Assembly: GCA_002368645.1 (NCBI GenBank) | Contig: DFEE01000027.1 | Coordinates: 1-15,199 of the forward strand | Direction: 5' to 3' | Source of the DNA: Bacteroidales bacterium UBA3810 | GTDB lineage: Bacteria > Bacteroidota > Bacteroidia > Bacteroidales > Paludibacteraceae | DNA length: 15,199 nt | In this document: piece by piece, positions 1 to 7,783 of the stretch | How positions within the stretch are numbered: position 1 is the first letter of the stretch | How the letters are laid out: every line of letters starts with the position of its first letter | Made by a program: the position numbers and the translations under genes | The notes under the pieces: generated by a model | What the model was told of the DNA's origin: nothing | Seen by the model: only the letters and a program-made list of their open reading frames with translations | Databases searched by the model: none

Positions 1-782
1 CCCAAGATGAAGAACACGTTGAAGATGTTGCTTCCGACGACGTTGCCGATGGCTATGTCGTTATTGTGTTTGAATGCAGCCACGACGGATGTTGCCAGTT
101 CCGGCAAAGAGGTTCCGAGCGCTACGATGGTCAGACCGATGACCGATTCCGCCACGCCGCAATAACGTGCAATCGCCACGGCGCTCTTAACGATCATTTC
201 TCCTCCAACGACCAAGCCGACAAGCCCGGCCAGAATAAGAACCACGCATTTCCAAAGAGGGAAAGGAGTGGATTCGGTTGTTGTCGTGGCATCGGCTTTA
301 GCGGTGTAAAACGTATAGAAAAGGAAAGCAGCGAAAACAACCAGTAACGCTAATCCTTCTACGCGTGACAAGCCTTTGGGCTCCATTGGAGAGGTGATAA
401 ACACAAAGACCAACACCAGAACTCCCGCCACGATATTCAACGGGATGTCAAGACGAACCGTGCTTCGCTGAGCCACCAGCGGGCATACAAGCGCAGAGCA
501 CCCAAGGATAACAAGTGTGTTAATGATATTTGAACCAAGGATGTTGGTAATGGCAAGATCGGTCGCACCGTCCGCTACGGAGACCATGTTCACCACGAAC
601 TCCGGCATGGATGTACCAAACGCCACGATGGTCAGACCAATAACAAGGTCGGTTACACCCAAGCGTTTGGCAAGTTTGGATGCGCCATCTACAAGCCAGT
701 CTGCGCCTTTGACCAAAAGCACTAAACCAACAACCAAGAAAAGTCCTAATAAAATAGGATTCGATAAATATGATGATACCAT
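1..782 (-). CDS. K+-independent Na+/Ca2+ antiporter (CaCA family, YrbG-like), 3' end cut by window
   Basis: Inner-membrane cation exchanger, inferred to move Ca2+ against Na+ or H+. The open frame runs from ATG at 782-780 to the window edge with no stop (260 complete codons), so the C-terminus lies outside. The translation shows both family alpha repeats. The first has GLTIVAFGTSMPE around residues 49-61 and ILGSNIIN around 81-88. The second has GLTIVALGTSLPE around 216-228 and GNVVGSNIFN around 246-255. The GTS-PE acidic residues and GSN asparagines are the ion-binding positions of the family. Hydrophobic helices occupy most of the rest, with a soluble loop around residues 140-180 rich in Asp/Thr (ADATTTTEST). 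The start lies 48 bases after the stop of the upstream small gene, and no separate consensus promoter is seen in that gap, so co-transcription is likely. Family assignment is secure; the exact ion specificity is inference. Confidence 0.92.
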   Translation of the reverse strand, partial: MVSSYLSNPILLGLFLVVGLVLLVKGADWLVDGASKLAKRLGVTDLVIGLTIVAFGTSMPEFVVNMVSVADGATDLAITNILGSNIINTLVILGCSALVCPLVAQRSTVRLDIPLNIVAGVLVLVFVFITSPMEPKGLSRVEGLALLVVFAAFLFYTFYTAKADATTTTESTPFPLWKCVVLILAGLVGLVVGGEMIVKSAVAIARYCGVAESVIGLTIVALGTSLPELATSVVAAFKHNNDIAIGNVVGSNIFNVFFIL

Positions 783-830
783 TTTATTGTTTCAATTTGT
801 GTTGTTAATATTCAGTTATTTCGCTGAAAG

Positions 831-1229
831 TCAACACAAAATGCGCCGGAGGAAGTATACATAGTACGTGCTCCCGGCAGACGAACAAAAAGGACTTGTC
901 TCAAGCCGTTCCTGACCGCGGAAAACAATAAAAACAGGTTGGTAATGATGAATCATTTTGCGCAAGAAAGCCGTTCGGGTTCTGTTCTTACCGAAAGGCG
1001 TGCGCTCGGTATTTGCACTGAAATGAGTGGGTACAGAGGTGGTTATGTTTGAACCATTGTTGGCAAGGGTCAAGGGTTCACCTTGTATCCCCACAAGCGT
1101 GTGATGGTCGGTTTGTTGCACTGCGCAACCGGACGTTTGAACCGGCTTCGCAGTGGGCTTATCCATCGGCTCAAACAACTGAACGCCGATGCTCACCAAG
1201 ATCAACAATATGTACCAAAATCGTTTCAT
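831..1229 (-). CDS. Small hypothetical protein with N-terminal membrane/signal segment
   Basis: 132 residues, not recognised. Residues 1-20 (MKRFWYILLILVSIGVQLF) form one hydrophobic stretch after two basic residues, fitting a signal peptide or single anchor. The rest is polar with no motif I recognise. The C-terminal third is basic and aromatic (AFLRKMIHHY, then FRGQERLE) and ends in a Cys residue. Support for a real gene is a textbook Bacteroidota promoter ending about 15 bases before the ATG and a position in front of the antiporter on the same strand. The short leader would leave little room for a ribosome-binding site. It may be a lineage-specific exported peptide; it could also be a spurious frame in the antiporter leader. 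Confidence 0.55.
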   Translation of the reverse strand: MKRFWYILLILVSIGVQLFEPMDKPTAKPVQTSGCAVQQTDHHTLVGIQGEPLTLANNGSNITTSVPTHFSANTERTPFGKNRTRTAFLRKMIHHYQPVFIVFRGQERLETSPFCSSAGSTYYVYFLRRILC

Positions 1230-1243
1230 CTCAAAAGCGAGCG

Positions 1244-1274
1244 CAAAATTACTACTTCTTTTGAATTATACAAA
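1244..1274 (-). promoter_or_regulatory. Bacteroidota-type promoter for the small gene and antiporter
   Basis: On the minus strand, TTTG (1271-1274) is followed by 19 bases and TAATTTTG (1244-1251), matching the -33 TTTG and -7 TAnnTTTG consensus. The transcript would start about 7 bases further on, giving a leader of around 10 bases before the ATG at 1229. A second TATCTTTG at 1306-1313 lacks an upstream TTTG at the right distance. Confidence 0.75.
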
Positions 1275-1347
1275 TATTTTCGCACTAATCTTCCCAAAAT
1301 CCGCCCAAAGATACAATAATTCGTCTTATCTCGCTCTGCTCGAACGA

Positions 1348-2157
1348 TTACTTCTCTCCTCCCCGAATCTCTGACGCGGAGATGCCGAGGTTTTGGCGGA
1401 TGTAACGGCTGAGGTGGGCAGTGGAGGAGAAATCGAAACGGTATGCGATGTCGGTTAAAGTCAGAGAACGGTCACGGAGAAGACGGGCAATCTCGACCGA
1501 GGTGTAGCGGTTGATCCAATAGGCAGCTCCGGAACCGCTGATGGACTTGCAGGTCTCGGAGAGATATTTGGGTGTGACGCACAGTTGGTCGGCATAGTAC
1601 GTGATGTCGCGATGTGTGCGGTAATCGCCGCGCTCCAACATCTCAAGAAAGCGGTTCATGAGGTGCGCGTTCTGGTGGGTTAGGTCGTTCGATTCGGCGT
1701 ATATCTCCGCATGAAAATCAAAGAAATCAATGATCATCGCTTGCACGGCATTGAGCGTCAGGTCGAGATAAAAACGATGCTCTTTTTCCGCGCAACGTGT
1801 GCGCACATATTCCATATTCTCTTTGCACCGAGCCTGCTGCAGCGGGTTAAGGTGCATGACAGGGTCGTTGAAGAGCATCATGTGTCCGCGCGTGCCGTAG
1901 TTGCTGAGCGGCAGCGCCATCTGGATAAACTCCGGCGTGACATAGACGGTGATGGTCCGGAAATCAGGGCTGGCATCGGCTATCTGCGCACTCTCACTCC
2001 GCTGCATGATGATGCAGTCACCTTCTTGAAGAGGGTGCTCTACACCGTTGAAAAACAGCGTCGCCGTCCCTTGCAAACACAGCGCGTGCGTCAGATAGCC
2101 CGTATGCACGAGTTGTAACTCCGTCGATAATATGTCCGCAAAATCAATCGGTTGCAT
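1348..2157 (-). CDS. AraC-family transcriptional regulator
   Basis: 269 residues from the ATG at 2157. The frame is open further upstream to an ATG at 2223, but those 22 codons overlap a consensus promoter, so the shorter start (MQPIDFADIL) is chosen. Residues 1-100 form a cupin-like sensing domain (TATLFFNGVEHPLQEGDCII resembles the usual beta-strand pattern around a glycine turn). Residues 184-265 are the double helix-turn-helix: ITYYADQLCVTPKYLSETCK for the first helix pair and LTLTDIAYRFDFSSTAHLSR for the second, followed by the family C-terminal YIRQNLGISASEIR. It is expected to bind DNA as a transcription activator responding to a small molecule; ligand and targets are not visible. It has its own promoter and sits divergently from the SPFH-ygiQ unit and upstream of the antiporter unit, either of which could be a target. 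Confidence 0.93.
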   Translation of the reverse strand: MQPIDFADILSTELQLVHTGYLTHALCLQGTATLFFNGVEHPLQEGDCIIMQRSESAQIADASPDFRTITVYVTPEFIQMALPLSNYGTRGHMMLFNDPVMHLNPLQQARCKENMEYVRTRCAEKEHRFYLDLTLNAVQAMIIDFFDFHAEIYAESNDLTHQNAHLMNRFLEMLERGDYRTHRDITYYADQLCVTPKYLSETCKSISGSGAAYWINRYTSVEIARLLRDRSLTLTDIAYRFDFSSTAHLSRYIRQNLGISASEIRGGEK

Positions 2158-2192
2158 AGATTTGAAATGGTTATATTTACATATATTCGGCG

Positions 2193-2224
2193 CAAAGATA
2201 CAAAAAAATAAGCAGATTTGCAAA
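2193..2224 (-). promoter_or_regulatory. Bacteroidota-type promoter for the araC-family gene
   Basis: On the minus strand, TTTG (2221-2224), a 20-base spacer and TATCTTTG (2193-2200). This lies inside the longest possible open frame of the regulator and therefore decides the start at 2157, leaving a leader of about 30 bases. Confidence 0.8.
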
Positions 2225-2353
2225 TATTTCTACATTTTGCGGAGAAAAATAGTTATTTCAATTCTCTGACAAATACCAACGCTCACGAACGCTCACCCCA
2301 GCCCCCTGTTTTCAACACTCATCTATAAAAAATGTGCAAAATATGTACTTTTA

Positions 2354-2385
2354 TTTGCATATGTCGAAAAATAGTAGTACCTTTG
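2354..2385 (+). promoter_or_regulatory. Bacteroidota-type promoter for the SPFH-nucleotidyltransferase-ygiQ unit
   Basis: TTTG (2354-2357), a 20-base spacer and TACCTTTG (2378-2385). The leader to the ATG at 2468 is about 75 bases and contains a weak hairpin (TATGCC at 2434-2439 against GGCGTA at 2448-2453, with one G-T pair). The 310-base gap between the two start codons (2158-2467) holds only the two divergent promoters and a short direct repeat AACGCTCAC (near 2278-2296). Confidence 0.8.
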
Positions 2386-2467
2386 TACTTTAAAAGGAGA
2401 ATTAGGTATCAGTTTATTGAAAATTAATATAGCTATGCCGTAGTTTAGGCGTATAATAATTGAATCT

Positions 2468-3322
2468 ATGAATAATCAAACTATTTACAGACCGTCTTTC
2501 CCTAAAACAGGATGGCTGATTGTAATCATTCCTATTATTGTAGTAGCAGTAGTACTATTTTTTTCTACCTGTCAACTCGTTACTGTAGATGGGGATGAGG
2601 AAGGAGTATTCACTAAACAACCATGGTTCTTTGGCCATGGAGGTGTAGATGCAGAGCCCTTAACTCAAGGCTCGGCATGGAAAGTGTTCACGACTAAGTT
2701 TACGAAGTTTAAAACTGTTCCGATACGGTATGATGAGACATTCGACGATGATGCTTTTTCGGATGACAATACGCCGTTGGATATTACTGCTTATATGACC
2801 ATTATGGTTAAAAAGGGGCAAACTCCGGAGTTACTGCAGAACTTTGGTGAAGACTGGTTAGACAATAACTTAAGGGTTAAGTTCCGTACTCTCGTGAGAG
2901 GCGAGGTTTGCAAATACTCAATGTATGATTTGGTCTCCAATAGAGATTGCCTCATTCAAATCAATGACTCTGTCTATAACACAATGAATGCTTATATTCA
3001 GAAGATTGCGATTCCTGTTACTTTGGTGTCCATCGATGTCAATAGAGTTCGGCCTAATGAAGGCGTGCTGCAAGAGATGAACAATACTGCGGTTCAGATT
3101 CAAGCTCGTCAGACACAGATTCGTGCACGTGAGATGGAAGAGGTTCGAGCTAAAACAGAGGCGCAACGTGCTATTGCTGACAAGGCGTATCGCAATGAGA
3201 TGGGCATGACTACGGAGCAATTCCTTCAGTTGCGTTGGATAGAGGTGGCGGAAAAGAATGGCTCTTCTATCGATGTGCTCTTGGGAGGCAATGCTTCTCC
3301 GCTATGGAATGTTAAGAGATAG
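2468..3322 (+). CDS. SPFH/prohibitin-like membrane protein
   Basis: 284 residues. A single transmembrane segment at residues 15-33 (WLIVIIPIIVVAVVLFF) is followed by an SPFH (band 7) domain at about 38-200. Features are TVDGDEEGVF at the domain start, KFKTVPIRYDE (the beta strand that normally reads as a switch to the interior), LDITAYMTIMVKKG, and LRVKFRTLVRGEVCKYSMYDL. Residues 205-240 are a charged Ala/Glu/Arg/Gln-rich helix typical of the SPFH oligomerisation coiled coil. The topology is N-in with the domain outside the cytoplasm or on the membrane face. Family members form large membrane rings or scaffold proteases; no partner protease is adjacent here. It is the first gene of a plus-strand unit. 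A Cys at residue 35 after the membrane helix resembles a lipobox but has Thr before it, so lipidation is not claimed. Confidence 0.88.
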   Translation: MNNQTIYRPSFPKTGWLIVIIPIIVVAVVLFFSTCQLVTVDGDEEGVFTKQPWFFGHGGVDAEPLTQGSAWKVFTTKFTKFKTVPIRYDETFDDDAFSDDNTPLDITAYMTIMVKKGQTPELLQNFGEDWLDNNLRVKFRTLVRGEVCKYSMYDLVSNRDCLIQINDSVYNTMNAYIQKIAIPVTLVSIDVNRVRPNEGVLQEMNNTAVQIQARQTQIRAREMEEVRAKTEAQRAIADKAYRNEMGMTTEQFLQLRWIEVAEKNGSSIDVLLGGNASPLWNVKR

Positions 3323-3352
3323 ACTCGTTTGGAAAATGAGGTTGCTATAGAA

Positions 3353-4423
3353 ATGAGCATGAGTTATCCGATAGAAAAGGAGACGCTTAGAGAATTAATG
3401 GCGTTGGCTCGACGGCATGGGGTGGAGGGGCTTGTTTATAACGAATTGCTCAAGACTCCGGAATACCTTCCTGCCGGTGCTATAACAGAGATGCGGCAAG
3501 TGTCCATGGCGACCATGATGAGTTATGAGCAGAAGAAAGCCATCATGCGTAAAGTCTGTGCTGCATTAGACCACTCCGTGGTGCTAAAAGGATTCGGGCT
3601 CGCCGAACTCTATGAGCAGCCCTATTTGAGGAGCTGGGGTGACCTTGATATCTATGTCGGACCCGCCGATTATCACGAAGCCGCCAAGCGGCTGCGTGAG
3701 GCTTTTCCCGAAGCCATTCACCATGACGAGGAGTGGGAGGAGTTGAAACACTACTGTTTTGTCATGCCGGACGGCAATGTCATTGAGATGCACCGTCGCA
3801 CAATGGCGCTGCTCGGCAAAAAAGAACAAGCGTACTTCTATCCCTTAGAAGAAGAAGCAATGCGTCATCCCCAATATATAGATGTAGAAGGAATGCCGAT
3901 TGCTATACCGGAAGCACGATTCAATATGCTATACGTGTTTATGCATGGTTGGGAACATTGGTATGAGGAGACCGGAGGATTGAAACAGTTATTGGATATA
4001 GCGCTCTTATGCCGTGCTTCACAGCATGTTCCCGGAATAGAGGACTACCTCAAGGAGGCTTTGACACAACTCAAGTTAATGGAACCTTGGCAGATTGTGG
4101 GCTGTTGTCTGCACCATGTGCTGCAATTGCCGAAAGAAGAGTGGTGGTTTTATAAAGAAAACAAGCGTTGGAAATACTTCTTGGATGATGCTTTGGAACT
4201 ACCTAAACCCCAGCCGACAGGAAAACCTAATCGGTACGAGAAACGTGAGCAGGCAAAAAAGATGAATGTTGTCCTTCGAAAAATGGTAACGCTATGGGAA
4301 CGTGTCGCCAAAACAGCACCACGTATCAAGGTCTGTCCTCGCTATGCGCTGAGACAATTATGGTACCAGATATTGAAGGGGATTGACCGCACTATCCACC
4401 ATAAGGCGATGTTAGATTATTGA
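3353..4423 (+). CDS. Nucleotidyltransferase-family protein (NTP_transf_5 type)
   Basis: 356 residues from ATG 3353. A TTG at 3329 in the same frame, and a second ATG at 3359, are possible alternatives; ATG 3353 is preferred because a GGAAAATGAGG stretch lies about 10 bases upstream. The core signature is SVVLKGFGLAELYEQPYLRSWG followed by DLDIYV (residues about 75-102), matching the LKG...R..GDxDxxV motif in which the acidic residues bind metal in this superfamily. A helical alpha-only region with many Trp and His residues follows (HGWEHWYEETGG). These proteins are often found with glycan or lipopolysaccharide genes but their substrate is generally unknown, and I do not assign one. The frame is the same as the upstream SPFH gene and separated from it by one stop codon. 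The stop overlaps the ATG of ygiQ by one base (TGATG), indicating translational coupling. Confidence 0.85.
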   Translation: MSMSYPIEKETLRELMALARRHGVEGLVYNELLKTPEYLPAGAITEMRQVSMATMMSYEQKKAIMRKVCAALDHSVVLKGFGLAELYEQPYLRSWGDLDIYVGPADYHEAAKRLREAFPEAIHHDEEWEELKHYCFVMPDGNVIEMHRRTMALLGKKEQAYFYPLEEEAMRHPQYIDVEGMPIAIPEARFNMLYVFMHGWEHWYEETGGLKQLLDIALLCRASQHVPGIEDYLKEALTQLKLMEPWQIVGCCLHHVLQLPKEEWWFYKENKRWKYFLDDALELPKPQPTGKPNRYEKREQAKKMNVVLRKMVTLWERVAKTAPRIKVCPRYALRQLWYQILKGIDRTIHHKAMLDY

Positions 4424-6111
4424 TGAAGTACCTCAAGTTATATTTGCCCGGAACCAAGAAAGAGTTGGAGTTGCGCGGTTGGGAATATGTCGATGTGATT
4501 CTTTTTAGCGGTGACGCGTACATCGACCATCCTCAGTCTGGTGCTGCTGTGATAGGGCGCGTGTTGGAGGCAGCGGGCTTCAGAGTCGCATTAGTTCCTC
4601 AACCGGATTGGCGGGGCGACCACCGCGATTTCACGAAATTAGGCAGACCGAGGCTATTCTTTGCTGTCACGAGTGGCGCGATGGACTCGATGGTAAACCA
4701 CTACACCGCCGCCAAACGGCTACGCTCGGACGATGCCTTTACTGCCGATGGCATAGCGGGCAGACGTCCTGACCGTTGTACCGAGGTCTATACACGAATA
4801 ATCAAACAGCATTATCCCGATGTTCCTGTCGTGATTGGGGGCATAGAAGCCTCCATGCGACGATTGACCCATTACGATTACTGGGAAGATGCGTTACGCC
4901 CATCTATCTTGGTGAGCAGTGGTGCTGACTTGCTCATCTACGGCATGGGGGAAAAGGCAATCCGACAGATAGCAGATCAGATAAATACCACCGGTCAAGT
5001 ACCTCACGATGTGCCCCAGACAGCTTATGTTTCCCACGCACCTGTTATCGAACAGGAAGGAGATGTACGATTATATGGTTTTGAGGAGGCGAAGCGCGAT
5101 AAACGCAAGCATGCCGAGAACTTCCGCATCATTGAGACAGAGTCCAATAGGGTGCAATCCGTGGTGCGCCTTATCCAAGATCGAGTAATCGTTAATCCCC
5201 CATACGCCCCTTTGACAACCGAGGAGTTGGATGCCATTTACGATTTGCCTTTCCAATATATGCCACATCCCAAGTACGACGGACACAGAATACCGGCATA
5301 TGAAATGATACGCTTCAGCGTGTGTATGCATAGGGGATGTTTCGGAGGGTGTTCATTCTGTACCATTTCTGCGCATCAGGGTAAACAGATAGTATCTCGC
5401 TCAAAAGACTCCATACTGCGTCAGATACACAAAATCAGTGAACTGCCTGACTACAAGGGATATATATCCGATTTGGGCGGACCGTCTGCCAATATGTATC
5501 GGATGGAAGGTAAGGATAAACGCATCTGTGCCCGTTGCACAAAAGCCAGTTGTCTTCAACCTGTCATTTGCCCGAATCTCAAAGTGGATTTTGCCCCCAT
5601 CTTAGACATCTACCGGACGGTGGATCATCTGCCGTATGTCAAAAAAGCTTTTGTCGGGTCAGGTATTCGCTACGACTTAATGAGCGAAGACTATGCCCGC
5701 CAAGTTATTACGCGACACGTATCAGGACGCCTAAAGGTCGCGCCGGAACATACAGAGGATAGGGTAGTGAAACTGATGCGCAAACCAACATGGAAGACCT
5801 ATATGGCCTTTACGGAACTCTTCAACCGTATCAATCGCGAAGCCGGACTTAACCAGCAGCTGATACCGTACTTTATTTCATCGCACCCGGGATGTACCAA
5901 TGAGGACATGCGCGCTTTAGCAGCTTGGACGCAGAAAATGCATTATCGCCCTGAACAAGTGCAGGACTTTACCCCTACGCCCATGACTTTATCTACAACC
6001 ATGTTCTATACCGGCTACAACCCGTACACGATGGAGAAAGTCTTTGTCGCAAAAAGCGCCGAGGAAAAGAAAAAGCAAAACAGTTACTTCTTTTGGTGGA
6101 AAAAGCATTAG
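4423..6111 (+). CDS. YgiQ-family radical SAM protein
   Basis: 562 residues from ATG 4423, which overlaps the preceding stop. The N-terminal region (residues 20-180) is the YgiQ-specific domain, with ILFSGDAYIDHPQSGAAVIG, MDSMVNHYTAAKR, GRRPDRCTEVY, VVIGGIEASMRRLTHYDYW and LLIYGMGEKAI. The radical SAM cluster CFGGCSFC is at residues 306-313, with the Cx3Cx2C ligands for a 4Fe-4S cluster that cleaves S-adenosylmethionine. A second cysteine group, ICARCTKASC then CPNL, follows around residues 370-390 and is usual in this family. Function is unknown in general. The protein ends soon after the YFFWWKKH motif and so lacks the long C-terminal extension of the E. coli form (over 700 residues); this shorter form is common in Bacteroidota as far as I recall. 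The stop overlaps the convergent M23 gene by 4 bases, with no room for a terminator between them. Confidence 0.95.
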   Translation: MKYLKLYLPGTKKELELRGWEYVDVILFSGDAYIDHPQSGAAVIGRVLEAAGFRVALVPQPDWRGDHRDFTKLGRPRLFFAVTSGAMDSMVNHYTAAKRLRSDDAFTADGIAGRRPDRCTEVYTRIIKQHYPDVPVVIGGIEASMRRLTHYDYWEDALRPSILVSSGADLLIYGMGEKAIRQIADQINTTGQVPHDVPQTAYVSHAPVIEQEGDVRLYGFEEAKRDKRKHAENFRIIETESNRVQSVVRLIQDRVIVNPPYAPLTTEELDAIYDLPFQYMPHPKYDGHRIPAYEMIRFSVCMHRGCFGGCSFCTISAHQGKQIVSRSKDSILRQIHKISELPDYKGYISDLGGPSANMYRMEGKDKRICARCTKASCLQPVICPNLKVDFAPILDIYRTVDHLPYVKKAFVGSGIRYDLMSEDYARQVITRHVSGRLKVAPEHTEDRVVKLMRKPTWKTYMAFTELFNRINREAGLNQQLIPYFISSHPGCTNEDMRALAAWTQKMHYRPEQVQDFTPTPMTLSTTMFYTGYNPYTMEKVFVAKSAEEKKKQNSYFFWWKKH

Positions 6112-7076
6112 TCTAACATCTGTCCGAAGTTATTACTGAGTTGTACCATGCGGTCATACTCCTCCGGACTAAGGTCTATGAAGTAGTAGTTGCGAGGATC
6201 AACCGGTTTGCCGTTAATATGAACCTCGTAGTGTAAGTGAGGGCCGACGGATTGTCCTGTATTGCCGACCAAGGCAATGACATCTCCGCGTTTAACTTTC
6301 TGACCCTTACGCACTAACCCTTTGTAGAGGTGACCATATAGTGTCTGGTAACCAAATCCGTGGTCTAAGATAACGGTATTTCCGTACCCTTGCTTCCAAC
6401 CCACATATTCCACTTTGGCGTTGCCGGTTGCATACACTTCCGTGCCGGTCGGCGCCGAAAAGTCCATACCATAGTGGAATTTCTTGGTATGATAAATAGG
6501 GTGTATCCGATATCCCCATCCGGATGCTACGCGCTTTAGGTCTCGGTTGAGCACAGGCTGAATAGCAGGGATATTTTCCATCCTTAACTCCTGCGACTTA
6601 GTCAAGGCTGTCAACTCGTCATACGATTTGGCTTGTATATAAAGTTCTTTTTCCAATTGGTCCACCTTGAAACTTAACTCGGATGCTAACTGGGAGTTCG
6701 TCATTCGAGCCATTTGGTCGTAGTAGGTAATCTTATGTCTTGCGCCTTGGCGGACGGATGTCGGGATTGGTTCCGCTCCAAAAAGCACACGGTAGAGGTT
6801 ATTGTCGCGTTGCTCTAAGTCTTGAGCGACTACTTGCATCTGATCTACGCGGGTGTTCAAAACCTCTAATTGCGCCTCCAAGTTCTTGTTATATTGTATT
6901 AACTGTCGCTCTCGAGGTGAGGGGAATATGTAGAAGAATACGAAAAAGAATACAATACCCAATGCAACACCGCCTAATATATACCAGCCGCTCCTGCGCA
7001 GCCAGTACGTAAAACCACGCTCTACACTTTCTAAAGCAAGAGTCTCCGGATTTATATGATACTGTTTTTTAGCCAT
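6108..7076 (-). CDS. M23-family metallopeptidase, membrane anchored
   Basis: 322 residues. A cytoplasmic N-terminus of about 30 residues is followed by a transmembrane helix at 32-51 (YILGGVALGIVFFFVFFYIF), a helical coiled-coil stalk around 58-165 (long Gln/Leu/Glu heptad-like stretch) and a C-terminal LytM/M23 domain at about 185-300. Zinc ligands and catalytic residues are visible: H201 and D205 in HYGMDFSAP, H249 in YGHLYKG, and H280 and H282 in PHLHYE. It is expected to cut peptide cross-links in peptidoglycan in the periplasm. The coiled coil plus intact active site resembles Bacteroidota M23 proteins that remodel the wall, whereas EnvC-like activators have lost these residues. It is the last gene of the operon, starting 5 bases after the Crp/Fnr stop, and its 3' end overlaps the convergent ygiQ. 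Confidence 0.95.
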   Translation of the reverse strand: MAKKQYHINPETLALESVERGFTYWLRRSGWYILGGVALGIVFFFVFFYIFPSPRERQLIQYNKNLEAQLEVLNTRVDQMQVVAQDLEQRDNNLYRVLFGAEPIPTSVRQGARHKITYYDQMARMTNSQLASELSFKVDQLEKELYIQAKSYDELTALTKSQELRMENIPAIQPVLNRDLKRVASGWGYRIHPIYHTKKFHYGMDFSAPTGTEVYATGNAKVEYVGWKQGYGNTVILDHGFGYQTLYGHLYKGLVRKGQKVKRGDVIALVGNTGQSVGPHLHYEVHINGKPVDPRNYYFIDLSPEEYDRMVQLSNNFGQMLD

Positions 7077-7081
7077 AACGA

Positions 7082-7783
7082 TTATTCTCCTGAAGTAGAT
7101 ATCCGCCTTAATTCTTCTTCGTCCAGCACTTTAATTTTCCGTCCATCAACAATGATAATATGTTCTTTCATGAATGCCGAGAGGGTGCGAATGGCGTTGG
7201 CGGCATTCATGTTGGACATATTCGCTAACTCTTCGCGGCTTAAATAAATACGAATCGTAATGCCGTCAGGCTCATAACCATGTTTGTCAACTAAACTGAT
7301 AAGCGTCTCCGCCAGACGGGAGCGGACATGTTTTTGAGAGAGGTTAATGGACTTAATGGCATAGTAGGATACCGAGTTAGCAAGATTTTGAAGGCAGATA
7401 TGACAGATGTTGATATTGGTTCTTAAAAGGTCAATGAAGAATTTCTTATCTATCGCCAGCACCATAAGATTGTCTAATGCCATTGCATTTACCGCACAAT
7501 GTTCATTAGCTATAATCGCGCGGTGACCTGTTAAGTCAAAGGGCGTCAGGATAGTAAGAATTTGTTGTTGCCCGACACCTTTTTTAAAGAGTTTCATCTT
7601 ACCCTCAAGAATAACAAACACATGGCTCACCTCATCCCCTTCACGGTAGATAACTTCGTTAGGGGCATAGATAAATATACTGGCATGATGGGGTAGAGTA
7701 CGCTGTTCAGACGCAGTCAATGCCTGCCATAGGGGATTGTCCACGGCACGCGTTAAATTGACCGGCTGATGTAGCTGTTTCAT
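7082..7783 (-). CDS. Crp/Fnr-family transcriptional regulator
   Basis: 233 residues. An N-terminal cyclic-nucleotide-like domain occupies about 30-120 (NEVIYREGDEVSHVFVILEGKMKLF is the beta-roll signature). A long dimerisation helix covers 120-165, and a winged helix-turn-helix of the CRP type covers 165-225, with the recognition region LSREELANMSNMNAANAIRT at 181-200. No Fnr-style N-terminal cysteine cluster is present, so an oxygen-sensing iron-sulfur cluster is unlikely. The phosphate-binding RxS of cAMP-binding CRP is not apparent in TPFDLTGHRAIIANEHCAV, so the ligand is unknown. The ATG overlaps the ftsY stop by 4 bases (ATGA), strong evidence of translational coupling. Its position inside an envelope operon suggests a regulator of envelope or energy state, which is inference only. 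Confidence 0.92.
   Translation of the reverse strand: MKQLHQPVNLTRAVDNPLWQALTASEQRTLPHHASIFIYAPNEVIYREGDEVSHVFVILEGKMKLFKKGVGQQQILTILTPFDLTGHRAIIANEHCAVNAMALDNLMVLAIDKKFFIDLLRTNINICHICLQNLANSVSYYAIKSINLSQKHVRSRLAETLISLVDKHGYEPDGITIRIYLSREELANMSNMNAANAIRTLSAFMKEHIIIVDGRKIKVLDEEELRRISTSGE

Noticed and set aside
1306..1313. Second promoter (TATCTTTG, minus strand) upstream of the small hypothetical gene
   Set aside because: No TTTG or TTG occurs 19-21 bases upstream, unlike the five accepted promoters.
2158..2223. N-terminal extension of the AraC-family regulator to the ATG at 2223
   Set aside because: The 22 extra codons coincide with a complete consensus promoter and encode a Cys/Phe-rich stretch unlike the family N-terminus.
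2564..2575. Lipoprotein signal in the SPFH protein (Cys after the hydrophobic segment)
   Set aside because: The residue before the Cys is Thr, not Gly/Ala/Ser, and SPFH proteins normally use this segment as a membrane anchor.
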